Positions 1-11,242 are shown, counted from the stretch's first letter. The stretch is DNA of 44,166 nucleotides from Lactifluus volemus (GCA_022376515.1 WTXI01000297.1:1-44166); one strand, 5' to 3'. Program-made: numbers and translations. The notes: generated from the sequence alone by a model not told the origin.

Positions 1-3000
1 CCAGCTATATGGAGAAGTTCTGGAAGGATACTTCAAACCGCTTGCAGCACAGACTCTATTTCGTTCCGTCATGGGGCAGCTCTTTGCTGCTCTCGCTCCG
101 CTTTCCATCCGCTCTTTGACTACTCTGCGACGATATGCGCCCAAGGGTGACCCCGAGGACCCCGACCCCGAGGATTCGGAATGCATTATTGAAATGCTCC
201 GACACCTTGGCTCACTGCTCAGTAATGTGACTTCATCCGACGATACCCTCCCAATCGTCCCTCTTCACACCTCCTTCCGTGATTTCCTGGCCGATGAGAA
301 GAGCGGGATATTCCACATCGACCTTGGCAAGGCTCACCGTCAGCTGGCACATTCCTGTGTTGGATTAATGCTCAATGAGCTGAAATTCAACATTTGCAAA
401 TTGGAGTCGTCATATCTCGCGAACAGGGATCTCCCAGACCTTGAATCTCGAATTTCAGAATATATTCCACCTGCTCTATCGTATGCGTGCTTCTTCTGGG
501 GTCATTTAGAACATCTTGGCGTTGAACGTGACCTGTTTCCAAAACTTCGATTGCTGTTCGAGACAAGTTTCTTTTCTGGCTGGAAGTGCTTAGCATCAAG
601 AGTAGTGTCGGTTTGCATCACGAGCATTGGCATCTCTGCACACATGGTTACGGTCTGATCAGCAGAAGGTAGGCGGCTGTTATCATGTTATACGACATGT
701 AGTAACTATTGGGCACAATTACAGCGATCATTCCAATCAGACGTTGACAATCTATTGGGATTAGTGAACGATGCGTTCGCGTTTGTGAGGTATTTCGGGA
801 TGGCGATAGCAAGGAGCCTCCCGCATATATACATATCAGCTCTTCCTTTCGCACCATCCTCTTCCCGCATCGTAAACCACCACCTTCACTTATTCCCTCG
901 AAAGCTGTCTTTGAAACGCGGACGGTTGGCTGATTGGCCGGCATTAGAAATGACCATTAAAGCACACGATGGACCCGTCAACTCTGTTGTATTCTCGTCA
1001 GATGGACAGCGCATCGCAACATCCTCGCGAGATTGCACGATTCGGGTGTGGGATGCTACGACGGGGGAAATTGTAGCGGGGCCGTTTTCTGGAGATACCG
1101 ACGAAATCTTCTCCGTCGCATTCTCGCCTGACGGACAACGCATTGCGTCGGGCTCGGGGACTGCATGATTCGGGTGTGGGATGCCGCAACAGGAGAGGTT
1201 GTAGCCAGCCCATTTCATCGACACATGAGCTGGGTTAGATGTGTTGCATTTTCACCGGACGGGAAACGCATCGCCTCGGCCTCGGACGATCACACCATTT
1301 GTGTTTGGGATGCCGCAACTGGAGAGGTCGTTGTGCGCCCATTTATTGGACACATCGACCAGGTCCACTGCGTTACATTCTCACCAGACGGGCAATGTAT
1401 CGCCTCTGCCTCTGGAGATTGCATGATCCGGATGTGGGATGCTGCAACCGGAGATATGTAGCGGGCCCATTTACTGGACACACTAAATGTGTTAGGTGTG
1501 TTGCGTTCTCACCGGATGGGAACAGCATTGCTTCGGCCTCGGACGATCGCACGATTCGTGTATGGGATTCCGCAACAGGACAGGTCGTAGGAGGCCCGTT
1601 CACTGGACACACCGATGCTATCTTCTCTATTGCATTCTCGCAGGACGGTCAACGCATCACCTCAGCCTCGGGAGATCGCACAATTTGCGTGTGGGATTCC
1701 GCAACAGGCCAGATCGTGGCAGGCCCATTTACTGGACATACCCGTTCCATATTTTCTGTTGCACTCTCGCAGGACGGGCAGCGGATTGCCTCGGCCTCGG
1801 AAGATCAGACGGTTTGTGTGTGGGGTGCCAGAAAAGGAGAAGTAGCTGGTTCGTGTACTGGACATTCCCAGTCGATCCTTTCTGTTGCGCTCTCACCGGA
1901 CGGGAAACGGATTGCCTCTGCCTCTGCAGATTGCACAATTTGTGTGTGGGATGCCGCAACAGGAGAGGTCACAGCAGGTCCGTTTACTGGTCACACCCAT
2001 CGGGTCACTTTCGTTGCATTCTCCCCTGAAGGGCGGCGGATTGCCTCTACCTCGCTCGATCGCACGATTCGCGTGTGGGATACCGCGACAGGAAATATTG
2101 TAGCGGGCCCGTTTACTGGACATACCGATATTGTCCTGTCTGTTGCATTCTCGCCGGACGGACAACGCATCGCGTCGGCCTCGATCGATCGCACAGTTCG
2201 CGTGTGGGATGCCATCATGGGAGAGGTTGTAGTGGGCCCGTTTATTGGACACACTGATGTGGTCCACTCTGTTGCATTCTCGCCAGACGGGAAACGCATT
2301 GCGTCGGCCTCGGAGGACCACACGATTCGGATATGGGATGCCATAACTGGAGAGGTTGTGGTGGGCCCGTTTACTGGACACACAGCCCCGGTCCGCTCTA
2401 CTACATTTTCGCCGGACGGGAAGCGCATCGCGTCGGCCTCGGTGGACTGCACGATTCGAGTATGGGATGCCGTAACGGGAGAGGTTTTGGGGGGCCCGTT
2501 TACTGGACACCCTAACGTGGTCTGCTCTGTTGCATTTTCGCCTGATGGGAAGCGAATCGCATCGGCCTCAAATGATCGCACGGTTCGCTTGTGGAATTCT
2601 GCAACAGGGGCAGCCGTAGCAGGCCCGTTTATTGGACACACAGATTGGATTCACTCGGTTGTATTCTCACCAGACGGACAGCGGGTCGTTTCGGCTTCGG
2701 GAGATAGCACGATTCGCATGTGGGATGCCACGGCAGGACAGGACGTTGTGGGCCCGTCTACCAAACTCACAGAATCGACCAACTCTGGTGCGTCCACTCT
2801 GAATGAGCAGCCTATCATCTCGGTCTTACGAGATGATACGATTCATGTAGGGAAGCTCAGAGCAGAAGATATCGAGAAAGATCACCTTATGGACAAGTTC
2901 CCAATCAATAGTGATGGATGGATGTATGGGGAAGATGATGAACTCCTTTTGTGGATTCCTCCCATTCACCGACCATACCTTCATAACGCTCACACAGTCT

Positions 3001-3116
3001 GGGTTGCTGGCAGACATAGAACGGAGGTAGATCTCTCAAACTTTGTGTATGGATTAAATTGGGCTACGGGATACGTTCATAGTTCATCTACATGTATATA
3101 TGCAAGCTCGGATTAG
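1..3116 (+). pseudogene. NLR-A: NACHT-WD40 receptor, 5' end outside window, frameshifted
   Basis: This is the 3' part of a STAND/NLR receptor of the fungal NACHT-WD40 class, a cytosolic NTPase switch thought to sense ligands through its WD40 propeller. The window opens in the C-terminal helical part of the NACHT region (to about 668), equivalent to 25167-25835 of NLR-B. An intron follows, then a short linker (about 743-950), 14 WD40 repeats (953-2750) and a conserved tail ending at 3116 with an LLLWIPP motif. Lesions against its sisters are one-base losses near 564, 1157 and 1459 and a further shift near 610. The 3' splice site before the linker has also changed (CAGAC where NLR-C has CACAG), so splicing at the nearest CAG would shift the frame into a stop. 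COG3-1 lies downstream in the same orientation. I infer a pseudogene; assembly error is the alternative. Confidence 0.85.
953..2750 (+). repeat. WD40 repeat array A, 14 units of 129 nt
   Basis: Fourteen direct repeats each encode a 43-residue WD40 unit (G-P-F-x-G-H-T ... F-S-P-D-G ... I-A-S-A-S ... V-W-D); units 1 and 8 are 42 residues. The span of 1798 nt equals 14 units minus two short codons minus two single-base deletions. Fourteen blades fit two seven-bladed propellers. Units are very alike, the high-internal-conservation pattern reported for fungal NLR repeats. The two one-base losses fall in unit 2 (near 1157) and at the end of unit 4 (near 1459). Confidence 0.95.
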
Positions 3117-3407
3117 TGTATGGTTAGAATTCAGTTAGCGCCAGCGAGTTTGTCTGGGGATCCAGTAGAGGGGTGTTTTCAATATTAGGTCACTGGGAGG
3201 TACTCGGATAGAGACGAGGAATCGAAAACGAGGGGAAATACGAGATTACGCGTGAAGGGGGAAATGAAAGGGGCAAATCAAGATGCCAGAAGACGGATTT
3301 CAACACAGTACCACAGATGGCAGCGAGCAAAATCTCCAATTTGCTCAATTCGGAAAGAGATGTCATAAGCAAATCAAATAATGGATTTCAAACTCTAAAT
3401 AAAGACA
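3117..3407. other. Unit spacer between NLR-A and COG3-1, left part
   Basis: Non-coding spacer that matches 28285-28560 (unit 2) and 38971-39245 (unit 3) almost base for base. It holds the 3' flank of the NLR gene and ends where unit 1 is interrupted by an insertion absent from the other two units. I see no gene in it. Confidence 0.7.
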
Positions 3408-3895
3408 AGCGCCGACAGCGTCGGCCTCGACCTTGCTTGAATTTGCATGAAGCAGTCCAGGTCAATCCCTTTTTCCAGATCTTGCATTGATTCTCTCCAT
3501 CTGCCTTGTAGCATCCCTAATATCCCCGCTCCGCACAGTAATCCCAACACGCATGAGATTTTCAACTGTCCAGCTCTTTGGACCTGATATACTCGATTGC
3601 TCCGCCACCGACAATACCTATATGTGCGTGTGAGATATGAATTGGCCATAAGGTCATTCAGGGGTGCCTACCAGCCGCTCCACCCAACAAGCCACGTTGC
3701 ACGTAATAGACGGTTCACAGTGAGATGTCCCCTCCCTTTTCGAAGCAGACTGATGCCCGCATAAATGGGAATCGTTGCGATATAAAATAACGGGTAATAG
3801 TGCCGAAAAAATCTTTTGGTCTCAGTGAGGCACGCATGTTCGATATCGGTACTTTCAGACTGGCGCGCATGTTCGATATCGATAATTTCAGACAT
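3395..3895 (-). pseudogene. Unrecognised membrane-protein gene fragment
   Basis: The minus strand encodes a protein starting MSEIIDIEHARQ with a hydrophobic, probably membrane-spanning stretch (HYYPLFYIATIPIYAGISLL). A likely intron of about 55 nt follows (donor near 3672, acceptor TATAG near 3620), then a second exon with a hydrophobic GLLCGAGILGML stretch. Its stop codon at 3395-3397 lies in the flanking unit DNA, outside the insertion, so the reading frame is truncated at the insertion border and closed by chance. A direct repeat of about 30 bp (about 3835-3893) duplicates the IDIEHAR/TDIEHAC segment. I do not recognise the family. Confidence 0.35.
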
Positions 3896-5427
3896 AACGC
3901 AGCGGGGAACAGTTGTTGTTAGTACTTCTAAAATAGCAGACGTCAGCAACTTGAGGATGGGAGTGCCCATCCGACGATGAAATAACATTACCTTGACCCT
4001 CACAAACTCCTTTTGCCTGCAACCGTGACGTCATCCCTGCAGCAAAGTCTGCATCCGGCCTTTGAAAGTTTGAACGGTGGAGGGGCAGGCACTGCCCCAA
4101 GGAAGTACTGTAGTGATTGGGATGAAGTCGCATTCTCTGTGCTTATCTCAGCGTCGTCAGAGCTGAAGGTTCTCAAAAATCTGGTTGTGTGAAAGCGGGA
4201 TGACTCAAACGATATTGCTGAATGAATCCTTTTTTTTTTCACACAAAAAAGTTCGCCGAATCGAGAATCATGCCACGAATCCGGGCGACGTCCCCACAGA
4301 GCCCATCACAATCGCGGACCGTGGCGAACTCTCGCCCTCCGACTCCTCCCTCTCGGAGCAACAGCCCGTGGCGTCCGACGGCGACCCGTACGAAGACTAC
4401 CCCGAAGACGACACATGAGACACGCAAAACCCAGCCGTCGCGTTTGAGGCTGCGCGTATGCTGCGCGAGCTTGGCACCGCACGCTGGAAGGAGGGCACTG
4501 CTGCCAACGCCCTCGCCAAGTGGCAAAAGGCGTTGCGCTACCTCGACGTGCACCCCATCTTGCTGGACGACGCCTCGCCGGAGCTGGTGGAAGAATTTAA
4601 TACCCTCCGCACGCCCTTGTTGCTCAACTTGGCTCTCGCAGCGTTCAAGGAACCTGTTGGCACCGCGGGCGCCCGCATGCGTTCAGCGCGACGTCTACCG
4701 TGCTCGGTCTACTGAAGCTCAGCGACTCCGATCGCGGTATGTACTGCTTTTTTTTTTCTTGAAGGTGCACGGTTTGAAGATGCTTACTGTGACCTGTGTG
4801 TCACACATTGGAGCGAAAGCATTGTATCAACAGGGCCTTGCTCAACTCACGCTAAAGGAAGGCGAAGCGGCAGAGGGGGCATTCCTCAAAGCGGTTTCGC
4901 CAGCAAAGGAAGACAAAGCAATCGCCGCAGAGCTCGAGCATCTCCGACAGTGCAAAAAGTCTCAGCGAGAAAAGGAAAAGGCGGCTTACAAGATTTTTTT
5001 TGGCTAGATGGCATAGAGTTTTGTGACTGGACCTGGACGCCCTAACGCACTTCCGACGTGTCACAGATTACACCTCTTCAAGAAGATCGTAATGTCGATG
5101 TCGATATCCAGGAATTGTGGGATGAGGAGATATGTGCAAGTGAAGGCTAGCGGGTAGGTTCTGAATTTCGCTCCCCGACAATCCCCGATGCATGGGAACG
5201 AATCGGAGCGTGTGAATAACATACTCCTTACAAGCACGAACAAATGTTTTCTATGTCGCGGGACGTACAGATTAAGGAGGTGAACGAGCGGAAAAAGGGA
5301 CGGAAGACCAGAAAAAGCAGGACGGATGGCCAATATAGGGAAAAAGACCACGTGAAGAGGATTACTAACCGGATTAGTAAGAAGGCGACTTTCGACTCCT
5401 ACAGAATACCTTGCAAGCAAGGTAACA
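3408..5427. mobile_element. 2.0 kb insertion specific to unit 1, carrying gene fragments
   Basis: Units 2 and 3 read straight from the sequence at 3407 to the sequence at 5428, so this block is an insertion. A 3-bp ACA flanks it on both sides (3405-3407 and 5428-5430), a possible target duplication. I found no convincing terminal inverted repeat; CCTTGCTTG near 3431 and CAAGCAAGG near 5414 are complementary but not terminal. It contains an unidentified minus-strand fragment and a 5'-truncated cyclophilin-40 gene that keeps an intron, so the cargo came from genomic DNA and not from mRNA. The vehicle is unknown. Confidence 0.6.
4251..5007 (+). pseudogene. Cyclophilin-40 type peptidyl-prolyl isomerase, C-terminal fragment
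   Basis: Reading frames give the last strand of the cyclophilin domain and linker (VRRIENHATNPGDVPTEPI, then ADRGELSP and DPYEDYPEDD), followed by the TPR domain (WQKALRYLD, TPLLLNLALAAFK, KALYQQGLAQL) and a charged end (KEKAAYK). This order is that of CYP40/Cpr6, an Hsp90 co-chaperone with PPIase activity. The fragment begins at what looks like an intron 3' end, so most of the catalytic domain is missing. A TGA at 4416-4418 interrupts the linker where Arg (CGA) is expected, and the frame shifts between about 4640 and 4690. An intron at about 4738-4812 is retained. It lies inside the unit-1 insertion, is non-functional, and was probably carried there as cargo. Confidence 0.75.
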
Positions 5428-5539
5428 ACAATTGTGCTGTACTGTATATCCACCAATCAGAAAACAGATCAGGACGGTCAGGACCAATAGAAATTGCCGA
5501 ATCTGCAAGCACAGTCGATTGATACCTTGAATCCAAGCA

Positions 5540-5950
5540 AAGTACTCTCTCTGTTCGTTGAAAATGACCTCCAGCCATACAAATACGCCCAGTCTGAATG
5601 TTCGCACACAACAACCAAAATCTGCTCTTGGGAAGCCAAGGCACCACTAGGAGATGCTGAGACCAAAAGCGTGGGAGCCATCAAGGCTGCTGTTGAGCGG
5701 AGACCCACGAAAGAAATGATGACGCACTTTCCATCGGGTGGGCCCTTGACAAACCTTAGATAAGATTAGATTCCCTCTCATCTGTTTGTTGAAAAAGCCT
5801 CCAGCCGTGCGAATACGCCCAGTCTGAATATTCGCACTCAACAACCAAAATCTGCTCTCCCTATTGAAGAATAGGAAGCCAAGGCACCGCTGGGACATGC
5901 TGAGTCCAAAAGCGTGGCAGCCCTCAAGGCTGCTGTTGACCGGAGACACT
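5540..5950 (+). repeat. Direct duplication of the COG3-1 first-exon region
   Basis: Two copies of a segment of about 150 bp lie about 240 bp apart (about 5548-5705 and 5790-5945). Both contain the GAAGCCAAGGCACC core and encode the WEAKAPLG..ESKSVxAxKAAV peptide found at the N-terminus of COG3. Units 2 and 3 have one copy. The downstream copy has an in-frame TAG just before the core (near 5870). Confidence 0.75.
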
Positions 5951-8788
5951 CTCTACCATTATCCACAGTCAGAGTCAGTTCCTTTCTATCTTGCTTGTTT
6001 ATCGACGGTTATCCCTTACAACTCAGAACCATCACAGCCTTCACGAGAAGACTCTAACAATGCTTCCCGTCAATCAACTCCCCTACAGCGCATCAAGCTT
6101 CGTTCAGATTCCCGTCCTCCCACGCCGGGCTCATGTCAACCGACCGTTGCCCACGTACATGCACTACATTCGAAGCAGCCAGTCCGGACTCGACAACAAT
6201 TTTACGACCGGCTCGCGCTGATAGACCGCTCAGTGGCGCATAGCCAGGATGCACACTTCCGACACCATCTTTTGCGCGTCTCCGAATCTCAAGACACTTG
6301 CGACAGACTTCTCAGCCGGATCGACCAGGTCGATACAGCAGTCGCGAGTATGTTGGATAAGCGGAAGAGCGTGGAGGACGGCGGAAAATGTCTGCAGGAT
6401 GCCAGCCAAAAGTTTGACAAGCAGGTGCGTATCACCTCACACACACACACCTCTCGGACGCGTAGATGAGCTTGATGGTTGTGTCGTCGTTTTACAGGAT
6501 CAACTGGTGGAGCTGCAAACGGCTATCGGGATGACCTTGGAATACTTACTTTCAGTAACTGGAGCATGCGACGCGGCTGCTCAGTCACCCTGGCGAGTCG
6601 CTCGTTCTCCAGACAGACTTTCTCTATATGGTTGAGCGTGTGGACATCTGCATCGAGTTTCTCAAACCCCATGTACGATCCGCTTTTCTGCTAGCGTGTG
6701 TGAACTTGCTCAACTTCCCTCTCCACCCCCAGAGAAACTACAAAGAAGCAGAAGTCTATCTCCTACGCTTCCAGCAATGTATGACCTGTGCAATGACGTT
6801 CATCAAAATGTATTCTGTTGGATCTCTCCGTGCACTCACCCAGGATGTCTCGCGGCGACTCTTCGAGCAGGTGCCTTTCTCTGCGATGGATATATCACCA
6901 CCTTTTCTAATCACTGATCTGTTTAAAGGATGTCACTGACACCGCACAAATGCATCTTCTTTACACGCGATTCACCACCGTGGCTGGCCAGCTTGCGCCT
7001 CTCCTCGGAGAATTCGAGCGCCGTGCCCACTCACACCCTGAGGAGCTGGGAGCTCTGCTCTCGGAGTGCCACGGGGCGTACTTTGGCGCACGAAAGAACC
7101 TCCTGGTTTCACGTCTTACTGAGCAGATCCGCGGTCTGGACCCTACGAGGACGGAACTCGTGGAGTTGGTACGCCTCATATCCTCAGCCATCTAACGACA
7201 TGTCATGAACGCGTTATAGACACGCGCCGGGTGCAGCTACCTGAAGTAGATCTGCACTGAGGAATTTGATTTGTACCGGGCATTTTTCAGCACCGGGAAG
7301 CAAGAACTCTAGTGCGTACCGGTTATGCTTGGTTTTGATGCCAACTGACCGGATTACTCGCCAACAGCCAGTACTTGGAAACGCTTTGTGATTACCTCTA
7401 TGACGACCTGCGCCCCCGCATCCTACACGAGCCTCGGCTAACTGTCCTCTGCGAAGTTTGCACTGTGCTTCAAGCGCTGATGGTGCTCGATCAGCCGCTG
7501 GAGGACGAGATTGAAGAGAATGAGGAGAAGAATGACGACCTCGGTAGACTACACATTCGTCATCTACTGCAGATGGTACTGCAGGATGCGCAAACGAGGC
7601 TGTTTTTCAAGGCACAGGCTGTCATACAGTCCGAAATACGATACTACACTCCAACGACCCAAGATCTGGCGTACCCAGATAAGCTTGCTGGTACGTGTCA
7701 CTTTTTTATTGTCTATCCTTGCTAAAGGTATGCGCAGCTGCGCAGGGAGCATAGACAGTCGCGAGAACTTGAGCATCAGCCGCCTGTTTGAGGACTCAGG
7801 GCTTAACCAACGCGAGACATGGTACCCAACGCTTTCCAAGGCTGTGTGGGTGCTCTCCCAGCTACACGACTTTGTTCAGGCAAGCCTCTTATGATCTTGT
7901 AACGTTTATGTTGATCATATGGAATACACCTACAGCCAATCTATGACCTTGCCCATGATGCCGTTGGTTTGTGCCATGGGTCGTTGCTGAGTGCGGCAGG
8001 TTTGGTCAGAGCAAAGAGCGGATTCGATGGACAACTGTTTCTTGTCCGCTATCTATTAATCCTTAAGGAGATCACGCGGAATCTGGACCTTGCGCAGAAG
8101 GATGAGCTCCAAGCAGGTGTCGGTGGTGGAGCCGCAGATCAGTACGGTGTTGGAGGTCAGTCCAGCCCATCGAACCGTGGACCCTGGAGCTAGATGTTCA
8201 ATGATCATGGATTCCAGATATGTTATCCTCTGTGCTGTCGCGCATGTCAACGCTTCTTCCTGGTTCCCTCTTCACATCTCTCGCCGGCATGCGCGCAGAA
8301 CACCTCGCGGACGCGAGACGAGTACGCATCCACTTCTACTTAAAATCTCCCGAACTCCCTTTTTTTTCCACACGTATCCACGCTACTTACAAGGAATCGA
8401 TCAAGATCTGAAACATGCCTGTGAGTCCGTCATTTCCGCTGCATCGGAGCCGCTCTGCACACCGCTGCGGGCCTTTACGGGCCGACCAGCGTCAGCCGCG
8501 GAAGCTGCGGTGCTCGACGAGGCCTTCCGCAATACGTGCACAAGTGATTTGCGGGAAAGTATCGTGCGAGTTCGCTTGTACCACCCGGATGTGCGCACTG
8601 CCGGCGTGCTCGTGCAGCATGAGCTGGATCGCGTCGAGGATGCGTATTCAGGGTTTGGCCTCACGGCCAGACAGGTCGGAGCGCGCGCTGGGAAAGGGCA
8701 GGATTGTTTCATGGATGATGGGTTATTGAAGAAGTTGTTGCAGGACGTTCGTGAGGATGGTGCAGAATCTCCGCCAGCTCGGACTTAG
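5590..8788 (+). pseudogene. COG3: COG3-1: conserved oligomeric Golgi complex subunit 3, degenerate
   Basis: COG3 (Sec34) is a lobe-A subunit of the COG tether that captures retrograde vesicles at the Golgi. Recognisable pieces in order are the N-terminal EAKAPLG motif, QFYDRLALIDRSVAHSQ (about 6200), the RIDQVD segment, LVELQTAIG (about 6505), DFLYMVERVDICIEFLK (about 6620), LLRFQQCMT, SLRALTQDVSRRLFEQ, FTTVAGQLAPLLGEFERR (about 6970), QIRGLDPTRTELVEL, LYDDLRPRILHEPRLTVLCE (about 7395), HIRHLLQMVLQDAQTRLFFK (about 7550) and a C-terminal part ending at 8788. Short introns separate the pieces. Lesions include a TACT duplication near 6545 that shifts the frame and altered residues around 6575. 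The first exon is duplicated. It is co-oriented with NLR-A. COG3 is normally a single-copy core gene, so a functional copy is expected elsewhere. Confidence 0.85.
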
Positions 8789-9278
8789 TGCAGTTTATGG
8801 ACTTTTGATACGGTATCGTTCAGAAATTGATGGTCAAAGTGAGTAGTCGCGGTGGTTGATGTTGTCACCTGCTACTAGTAGTCGTTCTGCCAACATTCCT
8901 TGCATCAATCATTCAGTTGTTGGCATTGTAATTCTCCGCGGAGGAACAGGACCCTCAGGCTCCTTCGACTGAGGCACGTTGCACCCCCTGGGATTCGGTC
9001 CCACCGTGGCGTATCCCACGGTTCCTGCGGATCTTGTCTGACATTGCCACATAGAGGGTGATCCCATGGCAGCGAGTTTCAGTCGAGAGTGAGAGCATGT
9101 CATCCAATGTCTCATCCCCTAGAATGGATAGCGTAATAGCACATGCTAGATCTCAACTTACAGATCATCGCCTGTTCCCATCAACCAGCGAGCCCACACC
9201 AATGGGAGCATGCTTAGCTCTCTTCTAGTTCTGGCACATGCAAAGGAAAGGACACATGGGGCCCTCCAACAAGGCCCA
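8789..9278. other. Unit 1 spacer downstream of COG3-1
   Basis: No gene seen. The sequence matches 31672-32150 downstream of COG3-2 closely, so it is part of the duplicated unit. It is interrupted at 9278 by the 3.07 kb TIR element. Confidence 0.7.
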
Positions 9279-9299
9279 CATCAGCAAAATGTCCGAGCA

Positions 9300-9765
9300 G
9301 CTTAAAGTTACTTAAAGTCACTTAAAAAGTTTTACTTAAAATGTGCTTAAAATATGCTTAAAATGTACTTAAAATTGCTTAAAATTGCTTTTTAAGTAGT
9401 TTTAAGTACATTAAGCGACGCTTAAGACAATTAAGTCATTTAAGCACAATTAAGCAAGTTAAGCAATGCCCATTTTTTAAGCAAAGTGGTCACATGATTT
9501 TTAATCAACTGCTTAAGTGTCATGTCTGTGTACTTAATTGCACTTAAAACATCTTGTTGACTGCTTACTGCACTTACCAGTTGCTTGATTATCAGGTGTC
9601 GCTTAATTGTCACTTAAAACCACTTAAAAACAATTGGTTCACCAGTTACTAGTTATTGTGTTTGCTTAATTGTTACTTAAACATGTACAGTTGCTTAAAG
9701 TCACTTAAATTCGCTTAAAGTCGCTTAAAGTCGCTTAATTATCACATAATTAGCTAAGCACACTG
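9300..9765. repeat. Left subterminal array of CTTAA/TTAAG motifs
   Basis: Several dozen copies of CTTAAA, CTTAAT or TTAAGC fill this AT-rich stretch on both strands, with spacing of about 8-20 bp. There is no open gene. Dense short subterminal repeats are typical transposase-binding regions of CACTA-like elements; that role is inferred here. Confidence 0.8.
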
Positions 9766-10029
9766 AAAATTTTGTGAAGTCGCGAAGTTTTTGCCAAAGT
9801 CACGAAATTTTTGCTAAGTCGTTCCGGTGCACCTGCATCGGTTGTTTACTCTTGTTTGCTTGATGTTGATTTTCATTTGCCTCATCATTTTCGTGCCTCT
9901 CGTTGTCTGCGCCTATCCCTCCCTCTGTCCCCCTCTGTCGCTGTCTCGCCTCTGTTGTCGCCACCACTGCTCGCCGTCTTGCCCCGCCACACGTCTCAGC
10001 ATCCCTGCCTTTTTTCTCTCTTCCTCCGC

Positions 10030-11090
10030 GCCGCCTCCACCGCTTTCGCCACCTCCACATCGCGCGGCTCCTGGACCCAGTGGCACTGCCGGGCGGTCCA
10101 CGGCGTCATGTTGCCTGCGTCGGCCTCTTCTGCACCCTCCTCGGTACGTTGTCAGCCTGCCCCACCCCAACGTGCCTGACTTTCAGATGGCAGAACAGTG
10201 ATCTACACATACAGTATCGTTCGTGGACATGTACCCATCATCAATGCTCGTGCACGATCGCCACCTCGCTGTCGCACGATGCGCGGCCTCGTGGCTCCAA
10301 TGTTTGTAATCCTCGACCCAGGGTTTGCCTCCATGCAGATTCTCGACATTGATCGTGTTCTTGCTCTTGAACTTTGCAAACTCGTCGCGCAAATACTGGA
10401 TGACGAGCGGGTCGACATTGTCTGGGATCCGCGGTGGGACCAGACAGATGCTGAACAATCCTGACACTTTGGCGGGGATGACCGTCTTGGCACCCGCGCC
10501 GTAAAACGCAAACTCGATGCCATGGAGGGAGAGCAAGGAGAGCGCATGTGACCCATCAGCACGTCCGCTTTGTCCTCCGAAATAGTGATCTTGGCACCGG
10601 CCGAGACCTCCACGTCTTCGATGGTGTAGTTGAGATTTTGGTACAGTTGCCCTGTTCAAAGCAAGTTAAGGAGGAAGAAATGAAGGATTGGGGGAAGACG
10701 TGCCTTTCTTCGTCATTTGGGGGAGGGTCCATCTCATCGACGCCGGGTATGAGAATGTTACCTTTCAGATTGACGAGCTTGCTCATGAGGGCGATGAGAT
10801 CGGTCATGGGCTCGTGCACCATGGGCCCAAAGTTTTTTTTTTTTCCCTTCTTTCCGCCTCCGCTGCCTCCTCCTGCGCCGCCGCCTGCACCGCCTGCACC
10901 ACCTCCTCTTGGTCCTCCTGGGCCACTTCCGTCTCCTCCGCCGCATTCGCCTCCACATCGCGCACCTCCTGGACCCATTGGCACTGCCGGGCGGTCCACG
11001 GTGTCACGCTGCCTGCGCCGACGTGTTCTGCACCTCCCCGGTATGTTGTCACTCTGCCTGCTCAAACCTAACGCGTCCTGACTTTTTTTT
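10030..11090. repeat. Direct GC-rich blocks flanking the dipeptidase fragment
   Basis: The blocks at about 10040-10185 and 10940-11090 are similar in the same orientation (both contain GGCACTGCCGGGCGGTCCAC followed by a GGTA(C/T)GTTGTCA stretch and CCTGACTTT). On the minus strand both can encode a TPWTARQC(H/Q)WVQE peptide followed by an Ala/Glu-rich run. This may be a third captured gene piece that was duplicated or split by the dipeptidase segment. The family is not recognised. Confidence 0.65.
10230..10850 (-). pseudogene. DUG1/CNDP-type M20 dipeptidase gene fragment
   Basis: The minus strand encodes a piece of the Cys-Gly metallodipeptidase family (DUG1/CNDP2, peptidase M20, glutathione degradation in the cytosol). 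Recognisable segments in order are LMSKLVNLKGNILIPGVDEM (about 10735-10800), AGAKITISEDKADVLMG (about 10555-10610), then LHGIEFAFYGAGAKTVIPAK, LVPPRIPDNVDPLVIQYLRD and NVENLHGGKPWVEDYKHW (about 10290-10520). A short intron separates the first two. The catalytic N-terminal part with the first metal ligands and the extreme C-terminus are absent, and the frame changes near 10540. It is bounded on both sides by copies of one GC-rich block. I read it as captured host DNA without dipeptidase function. Confidence 0.8.
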
Positions 11091-11242
11091 CGTCTTTTTT
11101 CGCCTCCGCCTCCGCCGCCTCCTCCTGCCCCGCCGCCTCCGCCGCCTCCACCACTTCCTGGGCCACCTGCGCCTCCCGCGCCTGTCATTTTATGACTTTG
11201 TCACCTGCTTGCGAATGTCGTCGCATGCATCCGCTCAACAAC

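Noticed and set aside
9300..9765. CRISPR-like array of short repeats
   Set aside because: Motifs are 5-8 bp, occur on both strands and have irregular spacing; they are subterminal transposon repeats in a eukaryotic genome.
10556..11188. 210-codon Gly/Pro-rich minus-strand frame as an independent protein
   Set aside because: It is low-complexity translation of a GC-rich stretch fused by chance to a real dipeptidase fragment.
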